In this document: one piece after another, positions 1-9,242 of the stretch
Layout: the number at the start of each line of letters is the position of its first letter
Numbering within the stretch: position 1 is the stretch's first letter
Assembly (NCBI GenBank): GCA_016934335.1
Contig: JAFGTC010000120.1
Span: forward strand, 1 to 40,227
Length of the DNA: 40,227 nt
Reading direction: 5' to 3'
Source: Candidatus Omnitrophota bacterium
GTDB lineage: Bacteria; Hinthialibacterota; Hinthialibacteria; Hinthialibacterales; Hinthialibacteraceae
Made by a program: the position numbers and the translations under genes
The notes under the pieces: generated by a model
Told to the model about the DNA's origin: nothing
The model's input: the letters and a program-made list of their open reading frames with translations, nothing else
Database searches by the model: none

Positions 1-1
1 C

Positions 2-130
2 AAGCCGACTCCGACGCCCAAACCGACTCCAACCCCCAAGGTTGAAAAAAAAGATGCCGCTCCCGATATCGAACTCGACAAGCAGCGTGAAAAAGTGAAA
101 GGCTTTCTTAAAAAGATTCTGAAATCCTGA
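2..130 (+). CDS. C-terminal fragment of a Pro/Thr/Lys-rich protein
   Basis: The window opens inside a plus-strand gene that ends at the TGA at 128-130; only the last 42 codons are present. The visible residues start with a KPTPTP-type repeat (two copies) and then a charged helical tail (VEKKDAAPDIELDKQREKVK) ending in ILKS. Pro/Thr repeats of this kind are usually flexible linkers in envelope or secreted proteins, but nothing visible identifies the rest of the protein, so no function is assigned. It converges on the minus-strand gene ending at 171, with only about 40 bases between the two stop codons. A small GATCG...CGATC hairpin (about 163-180) overlaps the end of that gene and is too weak to call a terminator. 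Confidence 0.6.
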   Translation, partial: KPTPTPKPTPTPKVEKKDAAPDIELDKQREKVKGFLKKILKS

Positions 131-170
131 TTCGCCCAAATCTATATTTCAATTGGTTCAATGATCGGTT

Positions 171-3038
171 CTATTCGATCTTTATCGTTCGTTTGAATGA
201 ACTTCGTGCATTGTTCCGTTCCGATGAATCTTTCGCTGTGGCGTAATACGTGTGATATCCCGATCCCGGGCGATGCGTCCACACAAAGGGGCGGCTGGTT
301 TTTTCGCTTACGAGCGCTCCGTCACAATACAAACGCACGGATTGAACGCCGCTTCGGTCGCCGGCCATGACTTCGATTTTCACTCTTTGATCCTCGCGAA
401 TGGATAGATCATGAATTTCGACGGCAGGTCCGACTCGATCGCCGCCGCTAAGTCCCAAATCGATCGTCAACTCATCTTCAAATCGAACATCCACAAAATC
501 GGCGTTTTTATCAAGCAGTTTTTCAATCACTGGGCGCAACTCGGAATTCTCGATGCCCGGCGATGCGATGTACGAATCGGGCGGCAACGGAAACTCTTTA
601 TCTCCTCGATATCGCAGGCGCAGAGATGCGAGCCCTGAATCGGGGCAGTTGAATTGGTAGACGCCCATCGCCTTTTTGACGGTGAAAATGGTCTTGCCGT
701 CCAACGTTTCTGCATACATATCAATCGTCTCGCCGAATGAATCCAGCGCATCCAACGGAACGACAATTACGCCGCCTTGGTCGGTCAATTCTGTTCCAAG
801 CGACAAAACCGGCGCTCCTTCGGCGAAGAAAAAGGAATTCGGATTCTGGGATTGCCGGACAAATCGAAGGATCGCTCTGGATTCGCTTCCATAGAAACGG
901 CTGGCGGCTAAATAGCGTCTGCCCGGGTGAAGCGGATCGCCGGACGCCGTGCACATCCAACCCTCGGGCGCTGAGGCGCAATCCAATCCTTGCCGGTTCA
1001 GATCGGCCAACTGCTGATGCGGCGTATTTGTATAGAACGCGGCCGGCAGGCGGAACGCTTCGTTCTTTTTCATCGGCGCGTCCTGAAGCGGCGACATGAA
1101 TACGCCGTCGCATTTATCCTTATACGATTCTTTCCGGGCCCAATTATAACCGGTCGATCTCTGGATGTGGATCGCGGGATTTTTGCCGGAGAAAATCGCG
1201 CCGATGCGATCGTCCACGCACCACCATCCGGATTCGAGAAGGCTCTCCTTCTCGAGCGTCTGCGCCCCTTGCGTTGAATACAACGATCGGCTGCCGGTCA
1301 ATCCTTCGCGTACATAAAAATACAACGGCAGTCCGGACCAGTTCAATTGAAGATCCTCTTGCGCTTTAAACAAAGTAAACATCATGCAGGGGCCGTCATC
1401 AAACGAATGAAAAGCGTAAAATCGCTCCAATGCCGGATCGGGAATGCAGCCGGTCGTATGAAAACAGCCGTCGTCCATCCGATATGTATAGAGGGATTCG
1501 GGAACGGCCGGTTGGCGGGCTTTTCCGCTGGAGTCTGTGATTCGAATATCGCCGATCAGCGAATTGGGGTAGCCGTAAACCAAAGGCGAGATCCCTTCTT
1601 CGGCTTGAGCGGGAAAAATAAATCCACATAAGCCGTTTCCATAATAAGAACTGATGTTGCGCACAGAAGAAATCGATCCCCAGGCGAACGAAGCGATTTT
1701 ATTTTCGTCGCGGTGAATCAGGTTCTGATGCCAGCGATAGTGATAAACGCCCTCCAGCGATCCGGCCGCTTCGCTCCATGAAGCCGGTTCGGCCCACGGC
1801 CCGTTTATTTTGTGCATAAGATGTGCGACCGCGGCTTTGGCCCACGAGTTGCGGTGATAATCGTAGGCTCGGATGGCTTTTGAATGGCGCTGCAGCAAAG
1901 TCGCGGCTCGTTCCTCCAGGGCGGCGGCGACCGAATCTTTTTGGATCGTCGCGCCGTAGCAGTACGCCAACAATCCGGCGCCGTAGTACGAGTCGTACTC
2001 GTTGCCGTGCGGCGACAGTGGTTCGCCTTCCGGCAGGCAGAGCGTTTTCAGCCATTGCAATACGCCGTCAAAGCCGTTGCCTGGATAGGTGAAGGCTTCC
2101 GGCGCGGGGGTGTTCTTTAAATATCTCAAAATTTCGATGTAACTGCGCCCTTCGAAAATTAAATCGCTGCCGTACCACAGGTTGCACCAGCCGTGATGAT
2201 CGCTGGAATAATCGGGATACAGATTCCAGCCCTCGGCCCACTCGGAAACCGGCTTCCCATCGGCAAGGGCCGTCTGGGCGAAATCGTGTTCGGTGGAGAC
2301 CATGTCGATTCCATTGCCGGAAAGTATTTCGAGGTATTTTGAGGCAAAGAATCTTTGGCGTAGGAGGTAGGCCGCTCCCATCGCGCTGGAGAGATCCTGC
2401 TTGATTTGATCATGGTTGCCGCCCTGCGGAGGCTTCCAGGTCTGCACGAGCCTTTCCTGGGGGGCGCCGCCTACGAAGACGTCTTCAAGTTGCTTTTGAG
2501 TATCCGCATCGAGTCGATCCCATAAGATTCCCGCCGCCAGCGTCATCCATCCGATTTCGTCGGCGCGCCAGGAGAGCCTTCGCCGCCAATAGGGGCCGTC
2601 CGCAAAATCCTCGCGCGTGTTCGGCAGATAGGGATAGGGATTCTCCACATACGAACTGGTCAGGCAGCACCATCGCATTGATTGAATCGCGCGCTCCAGC
2701 AGCGTTCGCCGTGAAATTTGCTTCTCGCCGAACGATTGTTTATCCGTTTCCGTCAATAAAACCGCATAACAAAATTGCACCATTCCATTGCCGGGAATGA
2801 CGATGATGGTTGCGTAGGGATCGTCGCGCCAATCGGGATACTTGCGAAAATCGAAAAAACCGCTGTTCGGGATGCGTCCGGAATCGTCCGTCCATATAGG
2901 CTCAAACACGTCTACCGAAGATTCCACCACATCCAGATACAACTGCTGCAGTTCCGCTTCGCTCATCGCAAAGCAGGGCGGCTGGAAGCCGGCGAAAAGA
3001 AAAAGAAGTATCATCCAATGCTTTATTATTCGTTTCAT
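171..3038 (-). CDS. Secreted heparinase/alginate-lyase-like protein with C-terminal Ig-like domain
   Basis: The 955-residue protein has a clear signal peptide (Lys/Arg start, hydrophobic LLFLFAGF core, cleavage near CFA at residue 25). The N-terminal third is helical and resembles the alpha/alpha toroid of polysaccharide lyases (motifs WRADEIGWMTLAAG and GGNHDQIKQDL, about residues 155-215). The middle is mostly beta and resembles the supersandwich part of heparinase II/III-like proteins. Residues from about 865 to the end look like a bacterial Ig-like domain (GPAVEIHDL...VKIEVMAGDRSGVQSVRLY). From this fold I infer a secreted polysaccharide lyase or carbohydrate-binding relative; I could not identify catalytic residues with certainty, so substrate and activity are open. 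It is divergent from the gene at 3162 and shares a 123-base promoter region with it. No strong ribosome binding site precedes the start; the signal peptide fixes it. Confidence 0.7.
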   Translation of the reverse strand: MKRIIKHWMILLFLFAGFQPPCFAMSEAELQQLYLDVVESSVDVFEPIWTDDSGRIPNSGFFDFRKYPDWRDDPYATIIVIPGNGMVQFCYAVLLTETDKQSFGEKQISRRTLLERAIQSMRWCCLTSSYVENPYPYLPNTREDFADGPYWRRRLSWRADEIGWMTLAAGILWDRLDADTQKQLEDVFVGGAPQERLVQTWKPPQGGNHDQIKQDLSSAMGAAYLLRQRFFASKYLEILSGNGIDMVSTEHDFAQTALADGKPVSEWAEGWNLYPDYSSDHHGWCNLWYGSDLIFEGRSYIEILRYLKNTPAPEAFTYPGNGFDGVLQWLKTLCLPEGEPLSPHGNEYDSYYGAGLLAYCYGATIQKDSVAAALEERAATLLQRHSKAIRAYDYHRNSWAKAAVAHLMHKINGPWAEPASWSEAAGSLEGVYHYRWHQNLIHRDENKIASFAWGSISSVRNISSYYGNGLCGFIFPAQAEEGISPLVYGYPNSLIGDIRITDSSGKARQPAVPESLYTYRMDDGCFHTTGCIPDPALERFYAFHSFDDGPCMMFTLFKAQEDLQLNWSGLPLYFYVREGLTGSRSLYSTQGAQTLEKESLLESGWWCVDDRIGAIFSGKNPAIHIQRSTGYNWARKESYKDKCDGVFMSPLQDAPMKKNEAFRLPAAFYTNTPHQQLADLNRQGLDCASAPEGWMCTASGDPLHPGRRYLAASRFYGSESRAILRFVRQSQNPNSFFFAEGAPVLSLGTELTDQGGVIVVPLDALDSFGETIDMYAETLDGKTIFTVKKAMGVYQFNCPDSGLASLRLRYRGDKEFPLPPDSYIASPGIENSELRPVIEKLLDKNADFVDVRFEDELTIDLGLSGGDRVGPAVEIHDLSIREDQRVKIEVMAGDRSGVQSVRLYCDGALVSEKTSRPFVWTHRPGSGYHTYYATAKDSSERNNARSSFKRTIKIE

Positions 3039-3066
3039 AATGATGCTCTCGATAAAGGTGGATTGT

Positions 3067-3090
3067 TTTTCTGTAATTTATCACAGAAAA
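3067..3090. promoter_or_regulatory. Inverted repeat in divergent promoter region
   Basis: Perfect 8-base arms TTTTCTGT (3067-3074) and ACAGAAAA (3083-3090) are separated by 8 bases. The repeat sits between the divergent starts at 3038 and 3162, where a shared operator would be expected. That it binds a regulator is inference; no matching regulator is visible nearby. Confidence 0.3.
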
Positions 3091-3161
3091 TAAGACTAGA
3101 TATAGGCTGTGCTGATGAAATCAAACTTGAATCAGCGAAACATCGCAAGGAGGCGAACGGA

Positions 3162-4964
3162 ATGCGAAGCGTTTTATTGATTATCTTATTCTTTTTTATG
3201 GGGACGGCGTTATGGGCGGCGGAAGGGTGGGAGATGGAGACGCAGATGGCGCCGGGAGGAAAACTCGATCTGAAAACCAAAAGTTGGTGGTCGCTCGTGG
3301 ATGAATTAAAAGTCGGCGAACATTTTGTATCGACTTCCTCCTTTCCTGATGGAGGGGCCATGATCGTGCGCCGCGATGCGCGTACTCGAAGCCGTTCGCC
3401 TCAGGATATGTTGGTTTGGATTATCGACGACGACGGCGATATGCCTCCCGGTTCGTCTCAGGGCGACCGCGACAGCGACTGCTATGTGGTCGATTATGGC
3501 TGCGATGGAACTGTGGATCGGATCCTGGATTATATTGACGTGGATCGCGATCAGATCCCCGATGAGATGGATATCCGCTATTTTGTGGACGGCGAACTGC
3601 GCCGGGCCTGGTTCGGCGTTGATTTAGACGGCGATGGCGAAATGTGGCATACCATCGATTACGAATACACCGGCGACTTTTTTCTCAGCGATCCCTATGG
3701 AAATAATGAAATTTACATGAACAAATACAATCCTCAGACGGATTCGTGGATTCCCATCTCGGAATGCCCCTTCACGTTCTACGACGACGACCGGGACGGT
3801 CTATCCGAATCGGTGGTTCGATTCAGCGCCGCCCCCTTGGATTTTTCCTCCGAAGCCGATCCCGATTATGCAAATAGTCAGAAGCGGTATGAAGGAACGT
3901 TCGATTCTTCCATGAACCGGATGGGCGTGGTCAATATTCGCTACAGCCTGGATATGGACGAAATGAGCGATGGGCGAAATCCGCTTCATTACGAAATGGG
4001 CTTCAATATGGTAGGCAGACTCCCCTATGACTTTGAGCGAATGGAGCGCACTCAGGATCTGCGCCGCGCTCCAAAAAGCACGGTATGCATCCCCTTTGAA
4101 GAGGCGCGCCGCATTGCCGAACAGTATCCCGCCGATCATACGGGATTTTCCTGGCATGAATTCGAAGATCCCGCCATCCGGATCGGCGGCCCCCGGCGTC
4201 CTGAATACGACCGGCGTTGGGAGGGCGTCTTTTGGACATGGGAGCGGCGCATCATGCACAATACCGGCGGGCCGGTTCAGCTATGGAACATGCGGCGGGA
4301 ATATATGCCGTCTTTCTCCGATCGGCGGCAGTTGTACTACAGCCCCATCGACCGGAGGCTTCATCTTAAAGGAGCGGCGGAGGGCTGGATTCGCGCCAGG
4401 TTGGCCGGCTTGGAGCAGGCGCTCGGGGAAATCCGGATGTTTGATGTCAATCAGGACGGCTACTTCGATCGCTGGGAATATTACTGGAAAGATGACAGCC
4501 GGCCCTACCGGATCGCATCCGGCTTATCGGCGTCTCATCGCGATTTCGAAGACGACTGGGATGCAATGAAAAAGTTTTACAATGAACAAGTCCTTCCCCA
4601 ATCCATTCAACTCAATCAGCAAGTCATTCGAGCGTTGGAAGAATTGGATGATGACTCAACTCCCATACCCGATTTTCTGAGGGAGGCCTTGGAGGGGGAT
4701 ATCTCGCCGGATGAAAGGCGGTATGTTTTGGATTGGATTCGCGAATATCGCTGGAGGAATTTCATATCCAAGGAGAGAAACGAATCCCAGCGGCGAATCA
4801 ACGCCGCGCCGAAGCAGGATCCCCGCTCCGAATCGGCGTTGCGAATCCAATCGGAGCAGACTTGGGATTATGCGATGCAGCTTTCGCTCTTGGAAGAAGC
4901 TTACGCTCGAGGCGATTATGAGCTTGTTCTGGAGCATCTTGAAAAAATACACAATCGGGAATAG
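3162..4964 (+). CDS. Secreted protein of unknown function with DxDxDG-like loops
   Basis: The reading frame is open from 2775, but the gene almost certainly starts at ATG 3162. A consensus AAGGAGG lies at 3147-3153, eight bases upstream, and the protein then begins with a signal peptide (MRSVLLIILFFFMGTALWAA). The product is 600 residues. I recognise no named family. Several acidic loops resemble calcium-binding EF-hand or dockerin-type loops: DVDRDQIPDEMD, DLDGDGEMWH, DDDRDGLSES and, near residue 430, DVNQDGYFDRWEYY. The C-terminal 150 residues are charged and helical, with many Glu and Arg. It is probably a periplasmic or surface protein stabilised by metal ions; the role is unknown. Its partner across the divergent promoter is a secreted lyase-like protein, which may hint at a shared polysaccharide-related job. 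Confidence 0.75.
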   Translation: MRSVLLIILFFFMGTALWAAEGWEMETQMAPGGKLDLKTKSWWSLVDELKVGEHFVSTSSFPDGGAMIVRRDARTRSRSPQDMLVWIIDDDGDMPPGSSQGDRDSDCYVVDYGCDGTVDRILDYIDVDRDQIPDEMDIRYFVDGELRRAWFGVDLDGDGEMWHTIDYEYTGDFFLSDPYGNNEIYMNKYNPQTDSWIPISECPFTFYDDDRDGLSESVVRFSAAPLDFSSEADPDYANSQKRYEGTFDSSMNRMGVVNIRYSLDMDEMSDGRNPLHYEMGFNMVGRLPYDFERMERTQDLRRAPKSTVCIPFEEARRIAEQYPADHTGFSWHEFEDPAIRIGGPRRPEYDRRWEGVFWTWERRIMHNTGGPVQLWNMRREYMPSFSDRRQLYYSPIDRRLHLKGAAEGWIRARLAGLEQALGEIRMFDVNQDGYFDRWEYYWKDDSRPYRIASGLSASHRDFEDDWDAMKKFYNEQVLPQSIQLNQQVIRALEELDDDSTPIPDFLREALEGDISPDERRYVLDWIREYRWRNFISKERNESQRRINAAPKQDPRSESALRIQSEQTWDYAMQLSLLEEAYARGDYELVLEHLEKIHNRE

Positions 4965-5104
4965 AAAATGGCGCGCACGATGATTCGCGTAGAGCGATCC
5001 CCTGCCAGGGGGGAAACGTTCTGATCCAAGAAGGAGAGGGGGCAACCGGTATGACTTGAATCTTGGAGGCTAAATGCAGCGATGAGGATTCTCCCTCTTT
5101 CAAT

Positions 5105-6829
5105 CTATAGAGGATTTTTGTCGGGTGAATCGTTTTCCCAGCCGGCCAATTGAACAACCGGCTGACGGCTCTTCGGATCGTCCCGGGAAAGGATGTCGAT
5201 CAAATATAATTCGGGAGAGAGAATTTCGTCTTGATATTTCACAATCCAATACGACGTTTTGGGTAAATTTAATTCGACAGTGTACTCAACAACAGAATGA
5301 GCCATTACCATGGTCCCGTATCCCATGTCCATTCCATAATTCCCCATCATCCCCATTCCCATGCCCATGCCATAAGCGCCCAAGGTTTTAGGTAATTCTT
5401 TGATTTCATACGTGGCGGAACAGACCAAAGGAGAGGCGACGCGGAAAATGGCGGGTATCCACTCGATCTTTTCCTGCTCCTCAGGCGACATAATAATAGT
5501 ATACTTAATCGTGTTGAGATTGGGGAATCGAATCTTGATGGATCGCGATATGGGTGATAATTCGGAGTCAATCGAATTGGGCTCGAATAATCTGTTGAAT
5601 CCCAATTGAAGCGGTCTAGGATTATTGATTTTCAGCAGTGAAAAAGATTGTCCCGCTGGACATTGTTCTTTAAATTCTTTAACCGGCCATTCATTGTGCT
5701 CATTTCGCCATTTCCTCGCCCACATGGCGCCCTGAAGGGCTAACGCTTCCTGTTTCAAGCGTCCAAACTCTAAACCTCCTGTATCGTGAACAAAATCAAG
5801 ATCTTCAACAGAACCGCCGCCGGATCTTGTAGCCGCATACAGGAGCGTAGGAATTTTCTTGGCTTGCTCCTTCGATAAAAACGAATCGCTTTCATAAAAC
5901 GATTCAGGGAGTTTTTTCAACCTCTTTCGAAGAGCGGGAATTGTCGTCCATTTGCGCATGTAAGATAAGAGAACGGCGTAGTCGTCAGTGCTTCCAATTC
6001 CGATGGACTTGTAAATCGAATCGATGGGACATTGGGGGGCGCGATTCAAAATCTTAAAGGCGATCGTGCTTTGAGTCGTCATTCTTCCTGTTGTGGCGCT
6101 CCATAATGGACTTCCCAAAAACGAAGGCAGCCTCCAGGATTCCGGCTCAAATGCGTTCAAAGTTTCCAAAATGGATCGGCTGGACTCCAGGTCGATATTG
6201 TACCAAATCAGCGAACTGAAACTCGATAATCCCTTGTAAAGAATCTCCTGGCGCATGACATGCTCCCAGGGATTGGGGCTGGCTCGAAGCGCCTGCCCCA
6301 ATCGGATCAGATCGGAGAGTTTTTCTATCGCTTGCTCCGGATGTTTTTGCATGAGATCGCGAAAAGCCAAAAATCTCAAAGCGGTCGCATGAGAACGAAT
6401 CATGGAATAATTCAAATACGGCGGCTCCACCTCATCGGGGGGAGTGAGAATCGGGCCGGTTTGAAGAACCGCGTGCAGATCCTCGGCGAATTGATCCAGG
6501 CCGGCGAATTTCTGAATCACCCATGACGGCGCTTGCGGAACATGCACAAAGCCGCAGCTTTGATTGAAAGGCAGGGAAGAAAAAAAGCGCGATAAATCAT
6601 CGCTTGATTGATATTGTCCTCTTCTCGATCCCGGAAACAAACGCTGATACGCTTCGGCGTCGGTCGGTCCGTATTGATCCCAAACCGCCTGATTGAAGAT
6701 CTTGAGAATTTCCTGCCGCTGCTGCTCCCAGGCCTCGGCATGCTGCTTTTCTTTCCAAATCATCAGACCGGAAATCAGCAATGCTAAAACAATCGTGAAT
6801 TCCATAATTCTTTTGGTTATCGATTTCAT
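5105..6829 (-). CDS. Membrane-anchored protein linked to ABC transporter, with Met/Gly-rich loop
   Basis: The frame is open up to 6907, but that start would overlap the permease gene. ATG at 6829 has an AGGAG seven bases upstream and lies 26 bases after the permease stop, so I choose it (574 residues). One membrane segment (FTIVLALLISGLMIW, about residues 11-25) anchors an otherwise extracytoplasmic protein. The middle is helical, with no motif I recognise. At about residues 480-510 there is a Met/Gly-rich run (repeated GM pairs followed by GNYGMDMGYG) flanked by ordinary beta-type sequence, so it looks like an expanded loop in a folded domain. It is the last gene of the GntR-ATPase-permease operon, which suggests it works with that transporter in the envelope. 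Met-rich loops can bind copper(I) or be surface-flexible; either is speculation here. Confidence 0.7.
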   Translation of the reverse strand: MKSITKRIMEFTIVLALLISGLMIWKEKQHAEAWEQQRQEILKIFNQAVWDQYGPTDAEAYQRLFPGSRRGQYQSSDDLSRFFSSLPFNQSCGFVHVPQAPSWVIQKFAGLDQFAEDLHAVLQTGPILTPPDEVEPPYLNYSMIRSHATALRFLAFRDLMQKHPEQAIEKLSDLIRLGQALRASPNPWEHVMRQEILYKGLSSFSSLIWYNIDLESSRSILETLNAFEPESWRLPSFLGSPLWSATTGRMTTQSTIAFKILNRAPQCPIDSIYKSIGIGSTDDYAVLLSYMRKWTTIPALRKRLKKLPESFYESDSFLSKEQAKKIPTLLYAATRSGGGSVEDLDFVHDTGGLEFGRLKQEALALQGAMWARKWRNEHNEWPVKEFKEQCPAGQSFSLLKINNPRPLQLGFNRLFEPNSIDSELSPISRSIKIRFPNLNTIKYTIIMSPEEQEKIEWIPAIFRVASPLVCSATYEIKELPKTLGAYGMGMGMGMMGNYGMDMGYGTMVMAHSVVEYTVELNLPKTSYWIVKYQDEILSPELYLIDILSRDDPKSRQPVVQLAGWENDSPDKNPL

Positions 6830-6855
6830 GTGGTTGCTCCTATTTTGCGTCATTC

Positions 6856-8358
6856 TCATCCCATGCCCGCATCGACGCCTGTCGTCAGAAAAAGCAGATC
6901 TTTCCAACCGGTCTTAAACGCGATCAAAAGCACCGCCAAAAGGAAAATAAAGAGCCGTCCGATGTAAATCTGGCGGTAGAGCGTCCCGCCGGTCAACAAT
7001 TTTCGGTCGGTCGCCGCTCTCCACCCTGCCAATGCAAAACCGATCAACATGGCGGAGGGCAGCCAGGAAAAATAATTGAGTAATGTTTGATTAAATGCAT
7101 TCGATAGGATTGGCTGCGGAAAATTGATGAACGTGTTGAAATTGGATTGAATGCAGATGAATGTGACTATCAATACCGCGGCGATGCTTTCGAAAACAGC
7201 ATACAGCGTGTTGCGAATGGCGTGCGTAATGAAGGCCGCACAGGCAAATGGAAGCAAGCCGATCAAATATAAATTAACAAATATGGGTACTGGATTCATT
7301 TCCAGGTTGCTTGCGAAAGAAACCTGAGAGTTGATCAATCCATAATACATAAAGCAGAGTGCGGGAATCATGGCCAGAATGAATCCGCAGATCCAACGGC
7401 TCCAATAAATCGAACTCAATGAGGCGGGATGATGATACAAAACGTTGCGCAGGCCGTGTTTTTCATCGTTGCTGTAAGTGTTTACCCCGATCAGAATCGA
7501 AACCGTCGCGCAGGCGAGCATGAGGAAAGGATTGAGGTCTCGCATAAAGCCCGCTTCATAGTAAACAAATCGAAAAGGGATGAATATCAAGGCTCCAAGC
7601 GCAAGGTATTGATACAAGCGGTTCTGGGCGAAGAATATCGTCGCCAGGTGATCGAAGGCCGTACGGGGCTTAAAAATACTTTGCCGCAGCAGGAACAATC
7701 CCATGATAAGAACGATCGGAGCAACGGTGATCATGAAATGGAGATGGTAAGCATAATACGTTTCATATCTCTTCCAGTAAAATGTCTGCTCGATAAATAC
7801 CAACATCAAGACGCCCGACATAATCAACAGAATCCCGAGCAGCACGACGACTGGGATCCCCACAAGAATCACGGAAATGGTCTGCTTCATATAACGGGAC
7901 AAGGGCAGCCCTATGCCGTAAGCGAACAGGCTGATTGTGAAAATGGAGCCTAAAAAGAAGACGCCGTTGGCGCTCATGAAACTGGCGCTCTCGGTATAGA
8001 TGATCAGGCTCCAGAGCGTTTGAATCACGAGAAACGCGGTCAGCGCGGCGATTCCGGCCGCCGTCTTCTCTCCCCAAATTCTTCGTGAAGTCGCCGGCAG
8101 CCGCTGAAGAAAGCAAAGATTATTCCCGGCGCGCTCTTCCGCATACCAGTATCCCGCCGCGATCAGGCCGACGAGCACGGCGATGGCCTGCTGCACGGGA
8201 GGAAACCAGTCGTAGATTGGCCCCAGGCGGCTGTCCATCATGCGGATCAAAGGCGGGTACAGGAACATGATCATGCCCTGCATGATCAGCGCCGCCAGCA
8301 TGAGTTTAAACTGAACGGAAAAATCTTTTCGGAATATTGGATAGTTTTGGATATTCAT
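6856..8358 (-). CDS. ABC-2 type transporter permease
   Basis: The 500-residue protein is strongly hydrophobic with about a dozen predicted membrane segments, for example LMLAALIMQGMIMFLYPPL, AIAVLVGLIAAGYWY, VILVGIPVVVLLGILLIMSGV and LFIFLLAVLLIAF. The stretch YWYAEERAGNNLCFLQRLP after the second helix is typical of ABC-2/YtrC-type permeases. The start codon overlaps the stop of the ATPase gene by four bases (8355-8358), a classic coupled pair. By family it would form the membrane part of an ATP-driven exporter or a mechanotransmission complex acting on the envelope; the substrate cannot be read from the sequence. The repressor-ATPase-permease order matches YtrA-type operons that respond to cell-wall stress in other bacteria. 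Confidence 0.85.
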   Translation of the reverse strand: MNIQNYPIFRKDFSVQFKLMLAALIMQGMIMFLYPPLIRMMDSRLGPIYDWFPPVQQAIAVLVGLIAAGYWYAEERAGNNLCFLQRLPATSRRIWGEKTAAGIAALTAFLVIQTLWSLIIYTESASFMSANGVFFLGSIFTISLFAYGIGLPLSRYMKQTISVILVGIPVVVLLGILLIMSGVLMLVFIEQTFYWKRYETYYAYHLHFMITVAPIVLIMGLFLLRQSIFKPRTAFDHLATIFFAQNRLYQYLALGALIFIPFRFVYYEAGFMRDLNPFLMLACATVSILIGVNTYSNDEKHGLRNVLYHHPASLSSIYWSRWICGFILAMIPALCFMYYGLINSQVSFASNLEMNPVPIFVNLYLIGLLPFACAAFITHAIRNTLYAVFESIAAVLIVTFICIQSNFNTFINFPQPILSNAFNQTLLNYFSWLPSAMLIGFALAGWRAATDRKLLTGGTLYRQIYIGRLFIFLLAVLLIAFKTGWKDLLFLTTGVDAGMG

Positions 8359-9242
8359 GATCCCACCAGATCGACAAAAATGTCTTCCAGACTCATCTCT
8401 TCCACGATTACATTCTCCGCGCCGGTCGACTGCGCCAATTCGTTCGGCGTCTCGTCCGGATTGAAATCGGAGCAGGTGACCACGGCTTCGCGTCCGTTCA
8501 TCTTCACGTTGATGACGTTGCGTGCCTTCAAGATGGGGGGAACCGATTCCTTGAAGATCAATCGCGCCCGCTTCATGCGTTGATGCAAATCGTACAGCCT
8601 TGAAGCCAGTTCCAACTTTCCTTCCCGGATAAACGCGACATAATCCAACAGCCCGGAAAATTCATTGAGTAGATGCGAAGAGACCAGGATGGTTTTTCCC
8701 GATTCCTGGTAATGCGCGAGAATCGTTTCGATGAAATTGCGCCGCGCCGCCGGATCGAGCCCCCCGGTCGGCTCGTCCAGAATCAGCATTTCCGGCTCAA
8801 AAGAAAGGGCCAGCAGCAGCGCCAGTTTAGCTCGCATTCCTTTGGATAATTCGCCGACTTTTTGCTGATTGTCCAGCCGGAATTCTCCGCGCAGGGTTTC
8901 GCAGACCTTCCAATTCCACGTCTTGTGATACGCCGCCACAAGAGCGATGAGCTGTTCCACCTTCATCCACTCGTAAAATCCGTAAATCTCTGGGACATAG
9001 CCGACGCGCTGCCGCACGGCGCAGCCTTCCTGGGCGGGATCCATCCCCAGAACATACGCCGTCCCTTTCGTCGCGGGAAGAAGACCCATGATCATTTGAA
9101 TGGTCGTCGATTTTCCTGCTCCGTTGGGGCCGAGCAGCCCGAAGACGGATCCTTTGGGAATCTCGAGATTCAAATCGCGAACCGCCCATTCCTTTCCAAA
9201 TTGGCGGCTTAGTTCCTGCGTTTTCAGCACTGATTCAGACAT
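8355..9242 (-). CDS. ABC transporter ATP-binding protein
   Basis: This 295-residue nucleotide-binding subunit has all the core motifs: Walker A GPNGAGKST (residues 38-46), a degenerate signature LSKGM (132-136), Walker B MLILDEP followed by TGGLDP (152-164) and the switch histidine in ILVSSHLL (190). It powers the permease encoded immediately downstream. The signature has Lys-Gly-Met where LSGGQ is usual, as often seen in the ABC-2 exporter subfamily. The gene overlaps the upstream repressor by eight bases (9235-9242) and the permease by four, so the three are read from one transcript. The C-terminal 85 residues form the usual small accessory region after the ATPase core. Confidence 0.95.
   Translation of the reverse strand: MSESVLKTQELSRQFGKEWAVRDLNLEIPKGSVFGLLGPNGAGKSTTIQMIMGLLPATKGTAYVLGMDPAQEGCAVRQRVGYVPEIYGFYEWMKVEQLIALVAAYHKTWNWKVCETLRGEFRLDNQQKVGELSKGMRAKLALLLALSFEPEMLILDEPTGGLDPAARRNFIETILAHYQESGKTILVSSHLLNEFSGLLDYVAFIREGKLELASRLYDLHQRMKRARLIFKESVPPILKARNVINVKMNGREAVVTCSDFNPDETPNELAQSTGAENVIVEEMSLEDIFVDLVGS

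Noticed and set aside
2775-3161. N-terminal extension of the gene at 3162-4964
   Set aside because: It overlaps the divergent gene on the other strand and would bury the signal peptide; ATG 3162 has a consensus ribosome binding site.
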